DNA of 64,000 nt from Peribolospora baueri. Lineage: Eukaryota; Basidiomycota; Peribolosporomycetes; Peribolosporales; Peribolosporaceae. Where the stretch lies: the NCBI GenBank assembly GCA_029717555.1, contig JAMDHS010000044.1, forward strand, positions 1 to 64,000, read 5' to 3'. Positions within the stretch are counted from its first letter, which is position 1. Each line of letters begins with the position of its first letter. Below are positions 1-10,284 of this stretch, one piece after another. Position numbers and translations under genes: made by a program. A model generated the notes under the pieces. It did not search any database, had not been told where the DNA came from, and worked only from the letters and a program-made list of their open reading frames with translations.

Positions 1-39
1 ACCCTAACCCTAACCCTAACCCTAACCCTAACCCTAACC

Positions 40-80
<41 letters not shown>

Positions 81-106
81 CCCTAACCCTAACCCTAACC
101 CTAACC
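1..106. repeat. Telomere, (CCCTAA)n array
   Basis: The window begins with an almost perfect run of CCCTAA units, about 17 copies, with one unit carrying an extra A near position 61. On the minus strand this reads TTAGGG, the telomere repeat of most filamentous fungi and basidiomycetes. Its place at base 1 and the C-rich strand running 5' to 3' inward mark this as a left chromosome end, not an internal array. The array is short, as assembled telomeres often are. Confidence 0.97.
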
Positions 107-373
107 AGGGGCAGAGACCCCAACACGTATGGTGCCAAACTATCCGCGTTGGGCAGCCACCAGCGGCCACCAAAAGGCACGGAGAAACTGACACCGGAGG
201 AGCAGCGAATGGGCGTCAAGCCAGGTGACAAACTGTTCCAATGGCATCAAGAGGCGGCACAAAAAGCTTTGGATAGCGGTCATCGCGGGTCGTCCAACAC
301 CGCCGCCAAGCAAATTGCGGCAGCCGATGCCCTGCGGAATACGGGGGGGACATCGTTCTGAGGTCAATTGGGA

Positions 374-390
374 TAGGGTTAGGGTTAGGG
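374..390. repeat. Internal telomere-repeat island, inverted
   Basis: Three near-perfect TTAGGG units lie on the plus strand here, opposite in orientation to the terminal CCCTAA array and 268 bases inside it. This could be a trace of an end-repair or fusion event, or a binding site for a TTAGGG-binding protein of the Tbf1/TRF type. Only sequence and orientation are seen; function is inferred. Confidence 0.75.
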
Positions 391-408
391 TTTTTGTTGA
401 CAATTGGG

Positions 409-530
409 GGTGGTGTCGCAAACCCCCGCTCAGAATCTTGTGCTCATAGACTCAGACATAGTAGCTGCGGTGTTGGTCACAAACCTCCGTTCAGAACCTC
501 GTGCTCATAGACTCAGACACAGGTGCTGCG
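409..530. repeat. Two imperfect tandem copies of a 61-bp unit
   Basis: Units at about 409-469 and 470-530 share the core GTGCTCATAGACTCAGACA and flanking CGCAAAC/CACAAAC and CTGCGGTGTT segments at a fixed spacing of 61 bases, with scattered mismatches. The position next to the telomere suggests an ordinary subtelomeric tandem repeat. Confidence 0.8.
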
Positions 531-749
531 GTGTTGCAAGGCGGGAACATGGGAGTTGCGGCGCTGTTCATGATTGTGTATATCAAGAGAGCCCGACAGG
601 GCGTCACATCTTTCCTCCCCACGCTAAGAATACTTTTGTCACCGCTCAGGTTTCCTCCAGAATTCCCCGTCCAGCATCAGCACCTTGCTTTGTGTCGACT
701 TCCGGTGGACCTCCATTCCGTCCTCCGTCCCTCGCTCGTGACCCGACCT

Positions 750-800
750 GAGTAGGGAAGTCCTGCCTGACATTCGAGTAGGGAAGTCCTCCCTGACATA
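750..800. repeat. Tandem pair of about 26 bp
   Basis: GAGTAGGGAAGTCCTGCCTG at 750 and GAGTAGGGAAGTCCTCCCTG at 776 are adjacent copies of one unit, each followed by ACAT. It is a second short tandem repeat in the subtelomere and has no visible link to the gene downstream. Confidence 0.8.
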
Positions 801-1068
801 GGGCTACCTCACCATCTCTTACTATTGTTCGCTCGACCGCACTCCCTCGACCTTCCCTGTTGTTTATTGTTCGAGTTTTACGAGGACCACGTGATCATGG
901 GCGTTCCAAACCGTAACCTTGTTTCATTGAGGCTATATATGGTCCTCACTAACGCCCGCCGAACCAGGTTCATCCCCTCCACCTCGGTCCATTTCCGGCC
1001 GTGGCATTCCGTCCTCAGCTCTCGATCGTCTTCCAGCACCCCCACCTCCGGTAACGCTTGGGCAAACC

Positions 1069-2118
1069 ATGGAGTCTCCCCACCAAGTCGACGAGCTCCC
1101 TGGATCGGACGAAATCTTGTTCGCCCTCCCGACCATCTCTGGCCCGGATCCGTCCATCTTGGATCTCTTCCCAGACGACCCGGCCGAGAGTCGGGCATTC
1201 ATCCGCGAGCTCGACGCGTACGACCCGCTCGCGGGCCACGTCGAGTGCGTCCATCGTACGTCGTCGCGGTGTGTATTTTCAATCCATGGCCAGGTCGTCC
1301 TCAAGGCCGCGGCGACGGTGGCACCCGCCGAGCAAGGGATCATCGAGTACATCAAGGCTAAGACGTCTGTTCCCGTGCCAGACACCCTTCTGAGATGGCA
1401 CAGCGACAAGGCCAAGAGGCATTTCATTCTGATGAAGCAGGCCAAGGGCGTCAAGCTTTATCCGAGTGGAATAGTGGAGGGCGTCAAACTTATCGACCCG
1501 AACCCGTGGATATCCATGGACGAGCGATGCAAGAGGGCCGTTGTCGACGAAACATGGAAGCATCTGCGCGAAGTGAGGCAGTTGACGTCAGGAAGGATCT
1601 GCAGTCCCGACGACAGCCCTCTTCAAGAGGGGTACCTCACAAAACAAGGCCGATTTCTTCGCTTCACTGGCGACAATCAGGCGGATCAACTTCTGAACCA
1701 GATGATTGTCTATGCCCGCGTCGATGCGGAGACTGTTGCGGTTGTGAGGGAGCTGCGCGCTAGGCATCTGGAGAAGAACCCGGAGGATCGTACGCGCTTC
1801 GTCATGACGCACAGCGACCTCGGGCCGTACAACATTCAGTTCGACCAGGAGTCCAAATCGATTTCTTGCATCCTGGACTGGGAAACTAGCGGGTTCCTGC
1901 CTGCTTGGTGGGAGCGCTGCAAACTGATCACTACTGTGGGCGACGGGCCGCCGGATTGGGTCAGGATGTTGGCGGAAAGAATGCCGAGGCGCCCCGAGAT
2001 GGAGGCTGCGATGGCGCTGACATGGGCGATGCCGTCACGACTGCTCACCGACGAAGAGGCTCGAAAAATTTACGACCAAGCGGTGCAGCGTATTGGGCAT
2101 CTCCCTAACCGGTCCTGA
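1069..2118 (+). CDS. Aminoglycoside-phosphotransferase-like kinase (APH superfamily)
   Basis: Single-exon frame of 349 residues with the protein-kinase-like fold signature of the APH/choline kinase superfamily. The catalytic loop HSDLGPYN holds the base Asp at about residue 250 and the metal-binding Asn at about 255; the DFG equivalent is ILDWE with Asp at about 270. Upstream, VVLKAAATVAPAEQ around residues 75-90 supplies the nucleotide-binding Lys, and HFILMKQAKG fits the hinge. The start is the first ATG in the context CCATGG. Fungal genomes carry many such genes, often near chromosome ends. Their substrates are mostly unknown, so resistance to an antibiotic should not be assumed. It lies alone between the subtelomeric repeats and a decayed LINE. 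Family call is firm; substrate is unknown. Confidence 0.88.
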   Translation: MESPHQVDELPGSDEILFALPTISGPDPSILDLFPDDPAESRAFIRELDAYDPLAGHVECVHRTSSRCVFSIHGQVVLKAAATVAPAEQGIIEYIKAKTSVPVPDTLLRWHSDKAKRHFILMKQAKGVKLYPSGIVEGVKLIDPNPWISMDERCKRAVVDETWKHLREVRQLTSGRICSPDDSPLQEGYLTKQGRFLRFTGDNQADQLLNQMIVYARVDAETVAVVRELRARHLEKNPEDRTRFVMTHSDLGPYNIQFDQESKSISCILDWETSGFLPAWWERCKLITTVGDGPPDWVRMLAERMPRRPEMEAAMALTWAMPSRLLTDEEARKIYDQAVQRIGHLPNRS

Positions 2119-2739
2119 AGAGGGTGCGCGTCTGTAACGCGTCGCGTCGTCGCACCCTCCTGAAGCCCGTCCAAGACCCGCGTGCTCCATAGTTCCTAGC
2201 TCCCGTGTTCTGGTACCTAGCTCTAGCTCCCCGCTTGTCTCTTTGTCCATGTTCCTAGCCTTGTTCACCTTGATACCTTGTTGTCTTGATCTTCCTTGAC
2301 CTTGCAACCTTGCCCTTGTCGACCTACTTCGTACACGACGTCAATCGGCGGACGTTCATCACAGCGCCGAAACGACCCGCGTGTTACACGCAGCCATTAC
2401 AAAAACAAAATTTATCCGCCTAAACTTCAAATGCTTATAACTCTGCTTTTTCTCTCTTGCTTTTGCTTCGGATTTCGCTTTCATGGTCTTCTATTATTCC
2501 TCTACCAATCTATGTACTTTATATGCATTCAAAGTGCCTCCTTAAAATGTTGGCTTTCAACGGTGGGTGATCGAGCTCTTCGCATGTGTGTGTGTATGTG
2601 TGTGTCCTCCGTGTGTGTGTCCGTGCTCTGTGCATGTATCTGTGCGTGTGGGCAGGTCAGCTCATGGTGTCTCTCGGCGCACCTTGAGGGAGCGAAGGGA
2701 CCGTCAACGAAATGCCAACGAAATTTCCCTGTTCCCTTT
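2119..2739. other. Intergenic, T-rich then TG-rich; no gene seen
   Basis: The first part is probably the 3' region of the kinase gene and is rich in CTTG/CCTT words. A TG microsatellite-like stretch occupies about 2581-2650 (GTGTGTGTATGTGTGTG and related). No frame here resembles a protein family. Confidence 0.5.
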
Positions 2740-4330
2740 TCGGCCGATCGTCACCAACGAGACGCCAACGCGATCGGCGCAGTGATCCTGCAGGAGGAAG
2801 GCCGGGACCTCGTCCGGTCCGGGGGCCTTATTGGGCGCCATTCTGAACAAGGCACAGCGAACGTCCTCTTCTGTGGGGATCGCGAGCGGCGGGGGGGCAG
2901 GGAGGGAGGGATCATCGGGTGGAGGGACGTGGAGTCGGGGCGGTGTCGGGAAGAAGGTGCGCAGAAAGAGGTCGGCCTGGTCTGAGGCCGCAACAACGTC
3001 TGGTGTCGCGGTAGGTGGAGAGGAAGGGGTCCCTCCCTTGGTGGGGGTAGCCCGTCTAGCATAGCGCGTGGCTGTCCACAGGGTGTCGCCGTTGAGACCT
3101 TCGAGAAACGACCGCCAGTGATTCCTCTTCGCTTGTCGTATATGACACCGTGCCGTCAAAAAAGGCAAAGGAACCGATGTAGGCACGCACAGCGCCCTTT
3201 TGCTTTGCGTCTCCAAGCCCAATCCAGACTTGGCGTCGTAACCGGTCCCTTTTCAACAATGGGAAGACGTAGCGGGACGATGGGCCCCTTTTTTCTTGTG
3301 CACTGCGTTCCGCTGGTGTCCACCGGCACTTCTGTGAGTCGCCGGCCCTGAGTGTAGATTTACGGCCTCAGTGCCAGATCGGCCTGCATTCGGAGACAGA
3401 CGCCGGCCTGACTTGGGCCTGCCCGCAAGGCTATGGCGGTAAAGATCTATCGCCGAAGACCGCAAGAAAGCGACCGACAAAAGCGACGCTGGATTGGTTA
3501 AGTGACGTGGGCCCGCCTGATCCACGTCGTAAGATTCATTCCGACCGGCGACCATATTCATGCCCTTGAGAGAGCGCTGAGAAGCTCGTGCTTTTCCGCA
3601 GGCACTCCAAGATCACTCAAGGTCGCCATCACCTGGTAGATTGCCGGATCTCTTCCCGGCGGGAGCACGAGTAGAGTCCTGTGCTCAAGCGGAGAACCGA
3701 AATGATTATGGGCGAGAGACGAGCCTCGAGTTCTTTGGGTGCTCGAGGAGACTAATTGGGAAAGGTGGTATATTGGACTCCAGGCTCGGGTCCCAATGTC
3801 TCCACTTCCTCTTCGCGACGTCATCAATGCCAGTCAAAATTCCGCGCTGAGCCAGGTCCACGCCGCGTAGTCGAGAGCTGTATATGAGCAGTAGTGAGAT
3901 GTGAGATGTGAGGTAAAAAAAGAACGCTGATTCGCACGAGGAATGCAGATACAGAAGACGGGTCGGTCCGTCGCAGCGCCTTTTCGGAGCGTTTGACATC
4001 GCCGACGAGCGGTCCAAGGACCAAGGAAACCCACCATCTCTTCGAGAAGGGTGACGGTCAACGCCTCGGGACGACGGCGTTGACGGCCCGCTGAAATGCA
4101 ATCGTGAGTCGGATAGCGGCGTCGTCAACTTCGCCTGGACCTTGAGGGTCCTCGTGTTGTTCCTTTATGAAGCCCTCGACGGCGCTGACAACGTCTCAGA
4201 GGTCGACGGAGAGCAGGACGTATAGCGGGCCTTATGGGCCGTCCACTTGCCGCAGCAGATCTCGACGTGCCTGAGTCGCCGATGCGGTGGTGCAATAGCG
4301 ATCGCATTCTCAACGCTGGTAGTCTCGCTC
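2740..4330 (-). mobile_element. Decayed LINE (non-LTR retrotransposon) fragment
   Basis: Minus-strand frames carry pieces typical of the ORF2 of Tad/I/L1-type LINEs. In element order these are a pre-reverse-transcriptase helix-rich part (AIRLTIAFQRAVNAVVP near 4070-4130, then RWW...VKRSEKALRRT near 3960-4040), the linker RNHWRSFLEGLNGDTLW near 3080-3125, and the reverse transcriptase N-terminal block APNKAPGPDEVPAFLLQ near 2790-2840. The pieces lie in different frames with stops between them, so the copy is dead. Similarity stops just after the first reverse transcriptase motifs; the YxDD core, the rest of ORF2 and the tail are missing. The 5' side ends within 70 bases of the CCZ1 start, so the relic now fills that gene's upstream region. 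The LINE class is firm; the clade is not. Confidence 0.72.
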
Positions 4331-4397
4331 CCCCCGCTCCTCCTCCCACCCAGGACGACGCACTCTCGCTTTTGGGTGGTCAGGGCGGTAACCGAAG

Positions 4398-7300
4398 ATG
4401 GCGAACGCCAGGGCGCATCCGGCCTCCCTCGCTTACTTCGCCATCTACGCCCCTCATCTCAAACCGCCGGACGCCAGCGAGGATGACGAAGCAGCGGACG
4501 CGGCGCAGGTCCTGTTCTACACTTCTCGAGAGCAGCCCGTGCGCCGGGACCGCATGCTGAGGCAGGTAGGACTGGCGCAGGGCGTTATGAACTTTAGCGA
4601 GATGATGGGCAAAGGAGAGGGCAGAGGCAAGGGCAAGGAGAGAGCGGGTGACGGTGGCGGTGGCGGCGGCGAAGAATGGAGGGGCCGGTCGTGCAACGTG
4701 CATAGCTCAAGGAAGAGGATGATTACCAGGGAGGTTGAGCCTGGTTACTGGCTTCATGCTGTGAGCTGCCTGGAACTTGGAAGCTTTCCTCGCCCTGCCC
4801 ATCTCCAAGCTCGCGGCTCGTCTGACATCCACTCCTCTCGATTCCCTTCAAGTGCATCGACCTCCCTCGCGATGCGCGCCCCGCCCTCTCCAAGTCAAAG
4901 CCTTCCGAGACCAAATGGGATTATCACGACGGGAATCTGCACGATGAGCACCTCGACGCCTGGCTCTTCCGTGCCTATCGTCGCTTTCGGCTCCTGCACG
5001 GGTCTTTCCAAGGTATCCTCCGCGAACAGGGCAAGGCTGCGTTGGAAAAGGCACTCGAGAAGACTTGGAGCATGTGGGTCCGTGATTGGGATCTTGATGG
5101 CGAGGAGGGATTTGAGGAGTATGCCGGAGGTGAGTGAACTTGCTCCTCCGGCTTAGCCGAGGGAATGGCCTCATGCTTCAATTTCGGACTGAACTCAGCC
5201 CGGACACATCGTTCCCGCTCAGAACTTCCGGCATCGCCATTGTTGGACCAACACGGGGAAGAGGTTGGGTGTCGATTATCGGAATTTATGGAAAGCGTAC
5301 GGCAGAATGGCCTAGAGTCGAACGTCATGGAAAAACGGGAGTTGGTACAAACGGGGGTGAGCGCCAAAGACGATACCACCTCTCCGTCAACGCATGGGAC
5401 ATCAGCCCCTGTTCTAGTCGCGCCTCCCATCCTCCTGCATGACTGCACTCTCCTTCATCTCCCCTCCGCCTCGTCGCAACTTCCACGGTCCGCCCTGCGT
5501 CTCATCGCTCTCCACGCTCTCTCCCTATTATCTGGCGAGGTTGCCCGACGAGGGACTCTCCCTTCCGTCGCCTCCGTTTTCGGGACTGGAAAAGGCGAGC
5601 CGAACGACGACAAGGAGGGTGGGAGAAAGTCGCCGGAGAAAGATTCCACTTCTGGCAATACCGGTGGCGGCATGTCTCGTTTCCATGCAGCCGCTGGTGG
5701 GAGTGTCTCCCAGCGGTCTTCCGTCCTTCGATCAGTCGGCTCCAGCGCCTCCCTCCGTTCTAACTCTTCTACTACTTCGACAAAGGCTGCGTCGGCTTGG
5801 CGACCATCGTCTGTGGACAAGTTGGCCAGAAGCGGCATCCCAGGCATGGACATGTCAGCCTTCGGGTTGAACAATCTTTTTTCCTCTCTAAGTCTAGGAG
5901 GGAAAAGTAGGGAAAAACTAAAGGACATGCAAGATAGCGAGAAGGAGGAGAAGCAGACGGACGATGGAGAGACGACGAAGGGAAGAGAAGGTGGGCGTAA
6001 AGGCCGTCCAGGAACTGGGACCACGCCTCGGACCGTGCCATCTGCGGGCTCTATGTCGCCGGTTCAGTCACCCGTCTCGGGCAAAGGCACCACTGCCGAA
6101 GCCGAAGCGAATTTGGTCACTTCGGCTTGGTGCGATCACGTCTCGGCCGAAAACGCAAACGCAGAGGCAGTCAAGGCACCCATGAACGGGAACGGCGACC
6201 CGCTTTCTCCGTCCAAGACGGAAGTACTCTCTTCCCGGTCGATCGAATCCAGCGAAACGCGCACCTGTCTCACCGAAGCCGAGGTGGATCCGGCTCATTT
6301 GGAGGAGGCGATGAGCGAGGACACACCTTCACCTATCGTGAAGGCCGTTGCTCGGCTCTCTGCTGCTACGACCGAATCGTCGTCAGCTCTGTCGAGGGAG
6401 GATAGTCCCAACAGAGGGGAAGATTCCATTGTCGAGAAAGGAGATGGTCAGATCGGGGGCTCGCAAGAGGAGACGAGACAGGAAAAGGGAGAAGAACCGA
6501 ACGTGTGGAGTGCGTTCGATGTCTTTGTTGAGTTGAAGAACGCGCAGCAGTCGAGCGAGGATAGCGTTGAACCAGACATGGCCCAGCTACATCAGCTCCA
6601 AGTCCTGTACACCTCGGTACGTAGTCTTCGCCCAAAGCTCGAGCTCTCGGCTTTTACCTGATGGGATAGACTTAGATTGACCTGAGGTCATATCTGTCCC
6701 TATCTCCTGTTACCAGCGGCATGCCTTCACTGCAGTGCTGGTCTTGCTCCCTTCCGCGCGATCCTCTTCATCACAGCCACCGTCACCGTCCAAGGCTCAG
6801 CAAGACCTTCTTCGACAGACCTGGGATCTCCTTCGCGACATAGAAAGGATCTTTCAGTCCGCTACCACTCTTCCTTCTGAAGCATCTTTTTCAAACTTGA
6901 GAGCCGAACGTGCCTCGTCCCCCCCGCCGAAAGTCGACCGGAAACCTCAGCGATGGCTTTTCATGGATCTCGTTCAAGGCACGCGACGCTCAACCCTATG
7001 GGGTCCTCCCCTATTTTTCTCGCCTCGTCAACCGTCATCTGGAGGAACATCGCCCGCAGCCACGAGAGAGGGAGGGAAACTCAAAATCCGAGAAGAGCGC
7101 CTCGCCAAGCGTCGCGAGCCGGAGGGGAGGGAGATCGAAGCCCTCCTCGTCGCCAGTCGGGCTTTGCAGCGCTCACCAAGGGGCGTGGCAGGCTGCGACG
7201 ATGACGACGACGACGAGTCCGGGACTAGTAGAGACGACGATGTTCGACCGGAGGTACTGGAGACATTCGCGAGGACCAACTCGGGCAAGGCTTGGGTCGT

Positions 7301-7587
7301 CTCCAAGGCTGTCAAGCGTAGAGGACGCGGTTGCGAGGACACGGAAGGTAGGGGAAGGGCTGAAGGGAAAGTCTTCCTCGTCGTGCAGGGCAAGGAAGTC
7401 AGCTTGATGGACGCCGACAGTGAGTTTTTTATTTCCTCTTCTCCCGCTGCGATAAGCATACGGTCTGCGGAGCAGTCAAACTCGCACTCGGTACTGATCC
7501 GTCGGTCTCCTCTCTCACCGGCCACATACACTGCTTGCAGACGAACTCCGCCGCCTCGCACATGAACATCCAGAGTTCGGCGTCTGA
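4398..7587 (+). CDS. CCZ1: Vacuolar fusion protein CCZ1 (MON1-CCZ1 Rab7 exchange factor)
   Basis: Five exons: 4398-4760, 4853-5129, 5223-6616, 6717-7419, 7541-7587; 927 residues. CCZ1 pairs with MON1 to load Rab7/Ypt7 with GTP on late endosomes and vacuoles. The N-terminal longin domain is clear: YFAIYAPHLKP, an ILFY-like QVLFYTSRE strand, GLAQGVMNFSEMM, then NVHSSRKRMI and EPGYWLHAV; exon 2 continues with DEHLDAWLFRAYRRFRLLHG. A second conserved strand, APPILLHDCTLLHLP, lies in exon 3, and a short C-terminal tail LMDADNELRRLAHEHPEFGV ends the protein. The long exon 3 is Ser/acidic-rich and probably disordered, which makes the protein longer than yeast Ccz1. The acceptor at 5222 was preferred to an in-phase one at 5198 because it leaves room for a branch point. 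It converges on RFC3. Confidence 0.85.
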
Positions 7588-7845
7588 CGAACATACTCAT
7601 GCATCGGATCGAGCCCACCTTTCCTCTGCCGGACAAACGTGCCCATTTGTTGCTACTAGACCTGCTCGGTTTGATTTGATACCCGTCCTGTCACCGCCAA
7701 GATTAAGTTTCCCGTGCGCTCCTTGCAACCTTATGATGAGATAATCCCCCTCGTCTCGAAGAACGCTTGCAGACCCGACGCGTATCTGTACTTTCGTCGC
7801 ATACAAAGACTGATGTGTCACATACATACATGTACGGAGTCAAGG

Positions 7846-9841
7846 TCACTTCTTCGACTTGGCAGCGAGCTCGATGGCCAACTTGAATGCTCCCAGCAGG
7901 GCAGTTAGCTGTATCTTCTCGCTCCCGCCTGAAGAGAGTCGGTGCCTGCGGGAATGGCAAGACAACGAGGGCAGGTCGGTGAGCATGCGCTCTTCAATCT
8001 AAGCCGATAGCCAAACCCGTCCACGTGCTTGCTGAAGAGTGCACTCACTCCGCGTTGGCGAGGTGATCCAGGAGGACGATCCTCGTCTGCGGTGGAAGAT
8101 CGAGGCCGTCTATGTTCTCGTAAATGCCGGTGATAAGGTCCTGAAGAGCTAGGCCTTTCTGCGTCTTGAGCGACGAAATGCCTGCGAAAGAAAGGAGCGA
8201 CGAGGGTGGGCGCGAGCCAGACGTTCAGGGAGCAAGAAAAGACGGAAGAATTGATGACGGCTGAAGGCTTACTGGCGTAGCTCGTCTGAAACTCATCGTT
8301 CATCATGCTGGTCACGATCCGAGAGACGTCGGAAGGGTGCGGGTTGCCTGTGCAATTGTACACAGCCGCTTCGTCGATGGTGTCGTACGCGGCATGACAA
8401 GCCTGAGATGCCATGATGGCAATAACCCGAACGGTTGGTCAGGAAAAGCCAGAAGATGCCCTGGCACGCTCGATCCACTCGCCTGAAGGATGTTCAACGC
8501 CCTGCGCATGTCCCCTTTCGAGAGCTTGAGAAGAGCTTCCTTGCCATCCTCCGTTATCTTGCATCTGTGCGAGCCGGATTACGAAAGGCGCGAAAGTGTG
8601 ATCATCAGATAAGATAGACAGGCCCGACCTCGGCCGAGGTTTGTGAGGCTCACCCTTCCGCCTCCATGACGACCTTCAACCGATCCTCCACCTGATCCAA
8701 CTCCAATGGGTTGAAACGGAAGCGCGTGCACCTCGACTGGATGGCGGGGATGATCTTGTTGACGTAGTTGCAGATGATGCAGAAGCGCACGTTGCGCGTG
8801 TACTGCTCGATGACTGCCAGTGCCATCGGAAAGATAAACGAGAAGCACCGTACAGTGGGTTTGCTAGCTTGGACGAAAGCTCACCTCGTCGCAGGGCTGC
8901 TTGCGCTTGCTGGGTCATCGCATCTGCCTCGTCCAGCACGATGAGCTTGAAGCCGGAGCTGACATGGACACGACGGGCGTACACTCGCGTCAAATTCCGC
9001 AAGAAATGTACCACGTCCCAGATCTATGTGCAGAACATCAGTGCCAACACGCCCACAGCTTACCTGAAGATGTTCTTCGTGCTCGCAAAGTTCTTGATCT
9101 GTTCCCTCACCACGTCGATACCGCGATCGTCGGATGCGTTGAGCTTTCGTGCATGTCGCAAAGTCGCATGGACAACGGTTAACGGTTTGCTCAAGAAAGC
9201 GCATTTTCACGTAACCATTCACTCCATCGTTCACTCACCTCCATCACGTTGTTGCGAAAGTTCTCTCCATACATCTTCCTTGCCATGGCGAGTATGGTGG
9301 ACGTCTTTCCCGTTCCTGGCGGACCATAGAAGAGCAGGTGAGGCAGTCGGTTTGTTTCGATAAATCGATTGACTGGCCGTGGAGATGAGGAAGATGGGCG
9401 GGAGGAGAAATTTCAACGGAAAGCAGAGCGTTACCGAGCCGGTCCTCTCTGATCGCGTACGGGCCCAACTCTTCACGAAGGCATTGCACCATCGCCGACA
9501 TAAGCCAGCGAAAGGAGAGCCAACTCACTTGTAGCCGTAATGTCCTTATGCGACACCAGATCATCGAGTGTAGCCGGGCGGTACTTCTCGACCCTGTTCG
9601 GCCGCGGTCAGAGGCGGAGGACGGCGAAGTCAGTCAGATCGGTCAACGCATTGTTCGACTCGACCACTGAAAAATGGGCCGCAACTTACCAAGGCAAATT
9701 GTCCGCCCCCGCTCCTACCGTCTGCACGTCTGCCTTCCCCTTTCCCTTCCCCATGAAAATGGCCGACGGGGGCCGGGGCGTTGAACCCGATCCCGCGCCG
9801 GCATTATCGGCGTCGACGTCCATTCCTTCCATACCCGACAT
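7846..9841 (-). CDS. RFC3: Replication factor C subunit 3 (clamp loader; yeast Rfc3, human RFC5)
   Basis: Ten exons: 9841-9690, 9593-9529, 9372-9239, 9143-9064, 8958-8885, 8813-8654, 8564-8483, 8402-8273, 8181-8049, 7945-7846; 369 residues. This is an AAA+ subunit of the RFC pentamer that loads PCNA at primer-template junctions. The protein shows VEKYRPATLDDLVSHKDI, Walker A GPPGTGKTST with Lys95, LNASDDRGIDVVREQIKNFA, Walker B IVLDEADAMTQQAQ, the SRCTRFRF arginine-finger block and KGDMRRALNILQ, then the RFC collar domain. The length agrees with yeast Rfc3 (340). The short N-terminal extension (about 45 residues) is not conserved. Intron 7 has a GC donor (listed separately). It is tail-to-tail with CCZ1 and has the same orientation as the dehydrogenase behind it. 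Confidence 0.92.
8403..8482 (-). other. RFC3: GC-AG intron in RFC3
   Basis: The exon ends CTTCAG and the intron starts GCGAGT, where all but a few introns in the window start GTGAGT or GTAAGT. It ends at TCTCAG before GCTTGTCATGCC. Splicing here gives ALNILQ-ACHAAYD, the continuous family sequence, in phase 0. No nearby GT donor restores the frame. The flanking donor bases (CAG before, GAGT after) match the GC-AG class used by the U2 spliceosome. Confidence 0.85.
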
Positions 9842-10284
9842 GCTCGATCGCTCAGTCTATGCTGTCGAGACTGTTTCAAGGAGCGACGAAGGTGCCCGCA
9901 GAAATTGACAGGTAGGGCCTGGGGGCGAGAAATTTAGGGAAGGAGGCAGAAGATTGGTGGTGGTCAGGTTGGCCGAGTGTGTGAATGAAGCCCATCGACC
10001 CGATCTGCGCTCGACGCGACGCGGTCTCGTTTACGCGTAGACTGCGGCAAGCTCGCTTCCCCGATGAAGTTCAGCTTTCGATTTGCTGCTAAAGATGAAA
10101 TCATTTTTTCTCGACCGCGTCTTCGCAGTTCGAGCGTCGACAAAGGCATAAAATAGGACGGGGCCGATTCCTTAGAGTGTGTCTATGTAGGTACACGAGA
10201 GGGGTTGCTATGCAGTAGATAGATGATGGCGATGAGGGGGAATGAGGATTGGATATTGGCGTTCCGTGAGAGCTGACGCTACGC
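9842..10284. other. Promoter region of RFC3 and 3' side of the dehydrogenase
   Basis: This 443-base spacer holds the upstream region of RFC3 (minus strand) and the 3' end of the dehydrogenase gene. It contains one copy of the repeated tRNA-like 31-mer (9954-9984). No frame in it looks coding. Confidence 0.5.
9954..9984 (+). repeat. 31-bp dispersed repeat, copy 1 (tRNA 5'-end-like)
   Basis: Identical over 31 bases to 12982-13012. Its core GGTCAGGTTGGCCGAGTG resembles the 5' end and box A of eukaryotic tRNA-Leu/Ser genes (TRGCNNAGYNGG with one mismatch). No anticodon arm or box B follows, so this is not a tRNA gene. Similarity between the copies extends weakly about 40 bases leftward (CCTGGGGGC-GAGA). 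Seen: the repeat. Inferred: descent from a tRNA or tRNA-derived element. Confidence 0.8.

Larger units (their letters stand above)
107..1068. other. Subtelomeric spacer without a convincing gene
   Basis: Between the telomere and the first gene there are several short open frames (the longest at 149-361, 70 codons) but none resembles a known family, and they overlap each other on both strands. The stretch carries the repeats listed separately at 374-390, 409-530 and 750-800. The last part (about 890-1068) is the likely promoter and leader of the kinase that follows; no TATA box was assigned with confidence. Confidence 0.5.

Noticed and set aside
2581-2650. TG-rich stretch as a second telomere-like array
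   Set aside because: The units are GTGT/GTAT microsatellite words, not TTAGGG.
9373-9528. Extra RFC3 exon inside intron 2
   Set aside because: A short open piece (DRLGNALL) is visible, but joining 9529 directly to 9372 gives the exact family sequence DITATINRFIETNRLPHLL, with no room for an insert.
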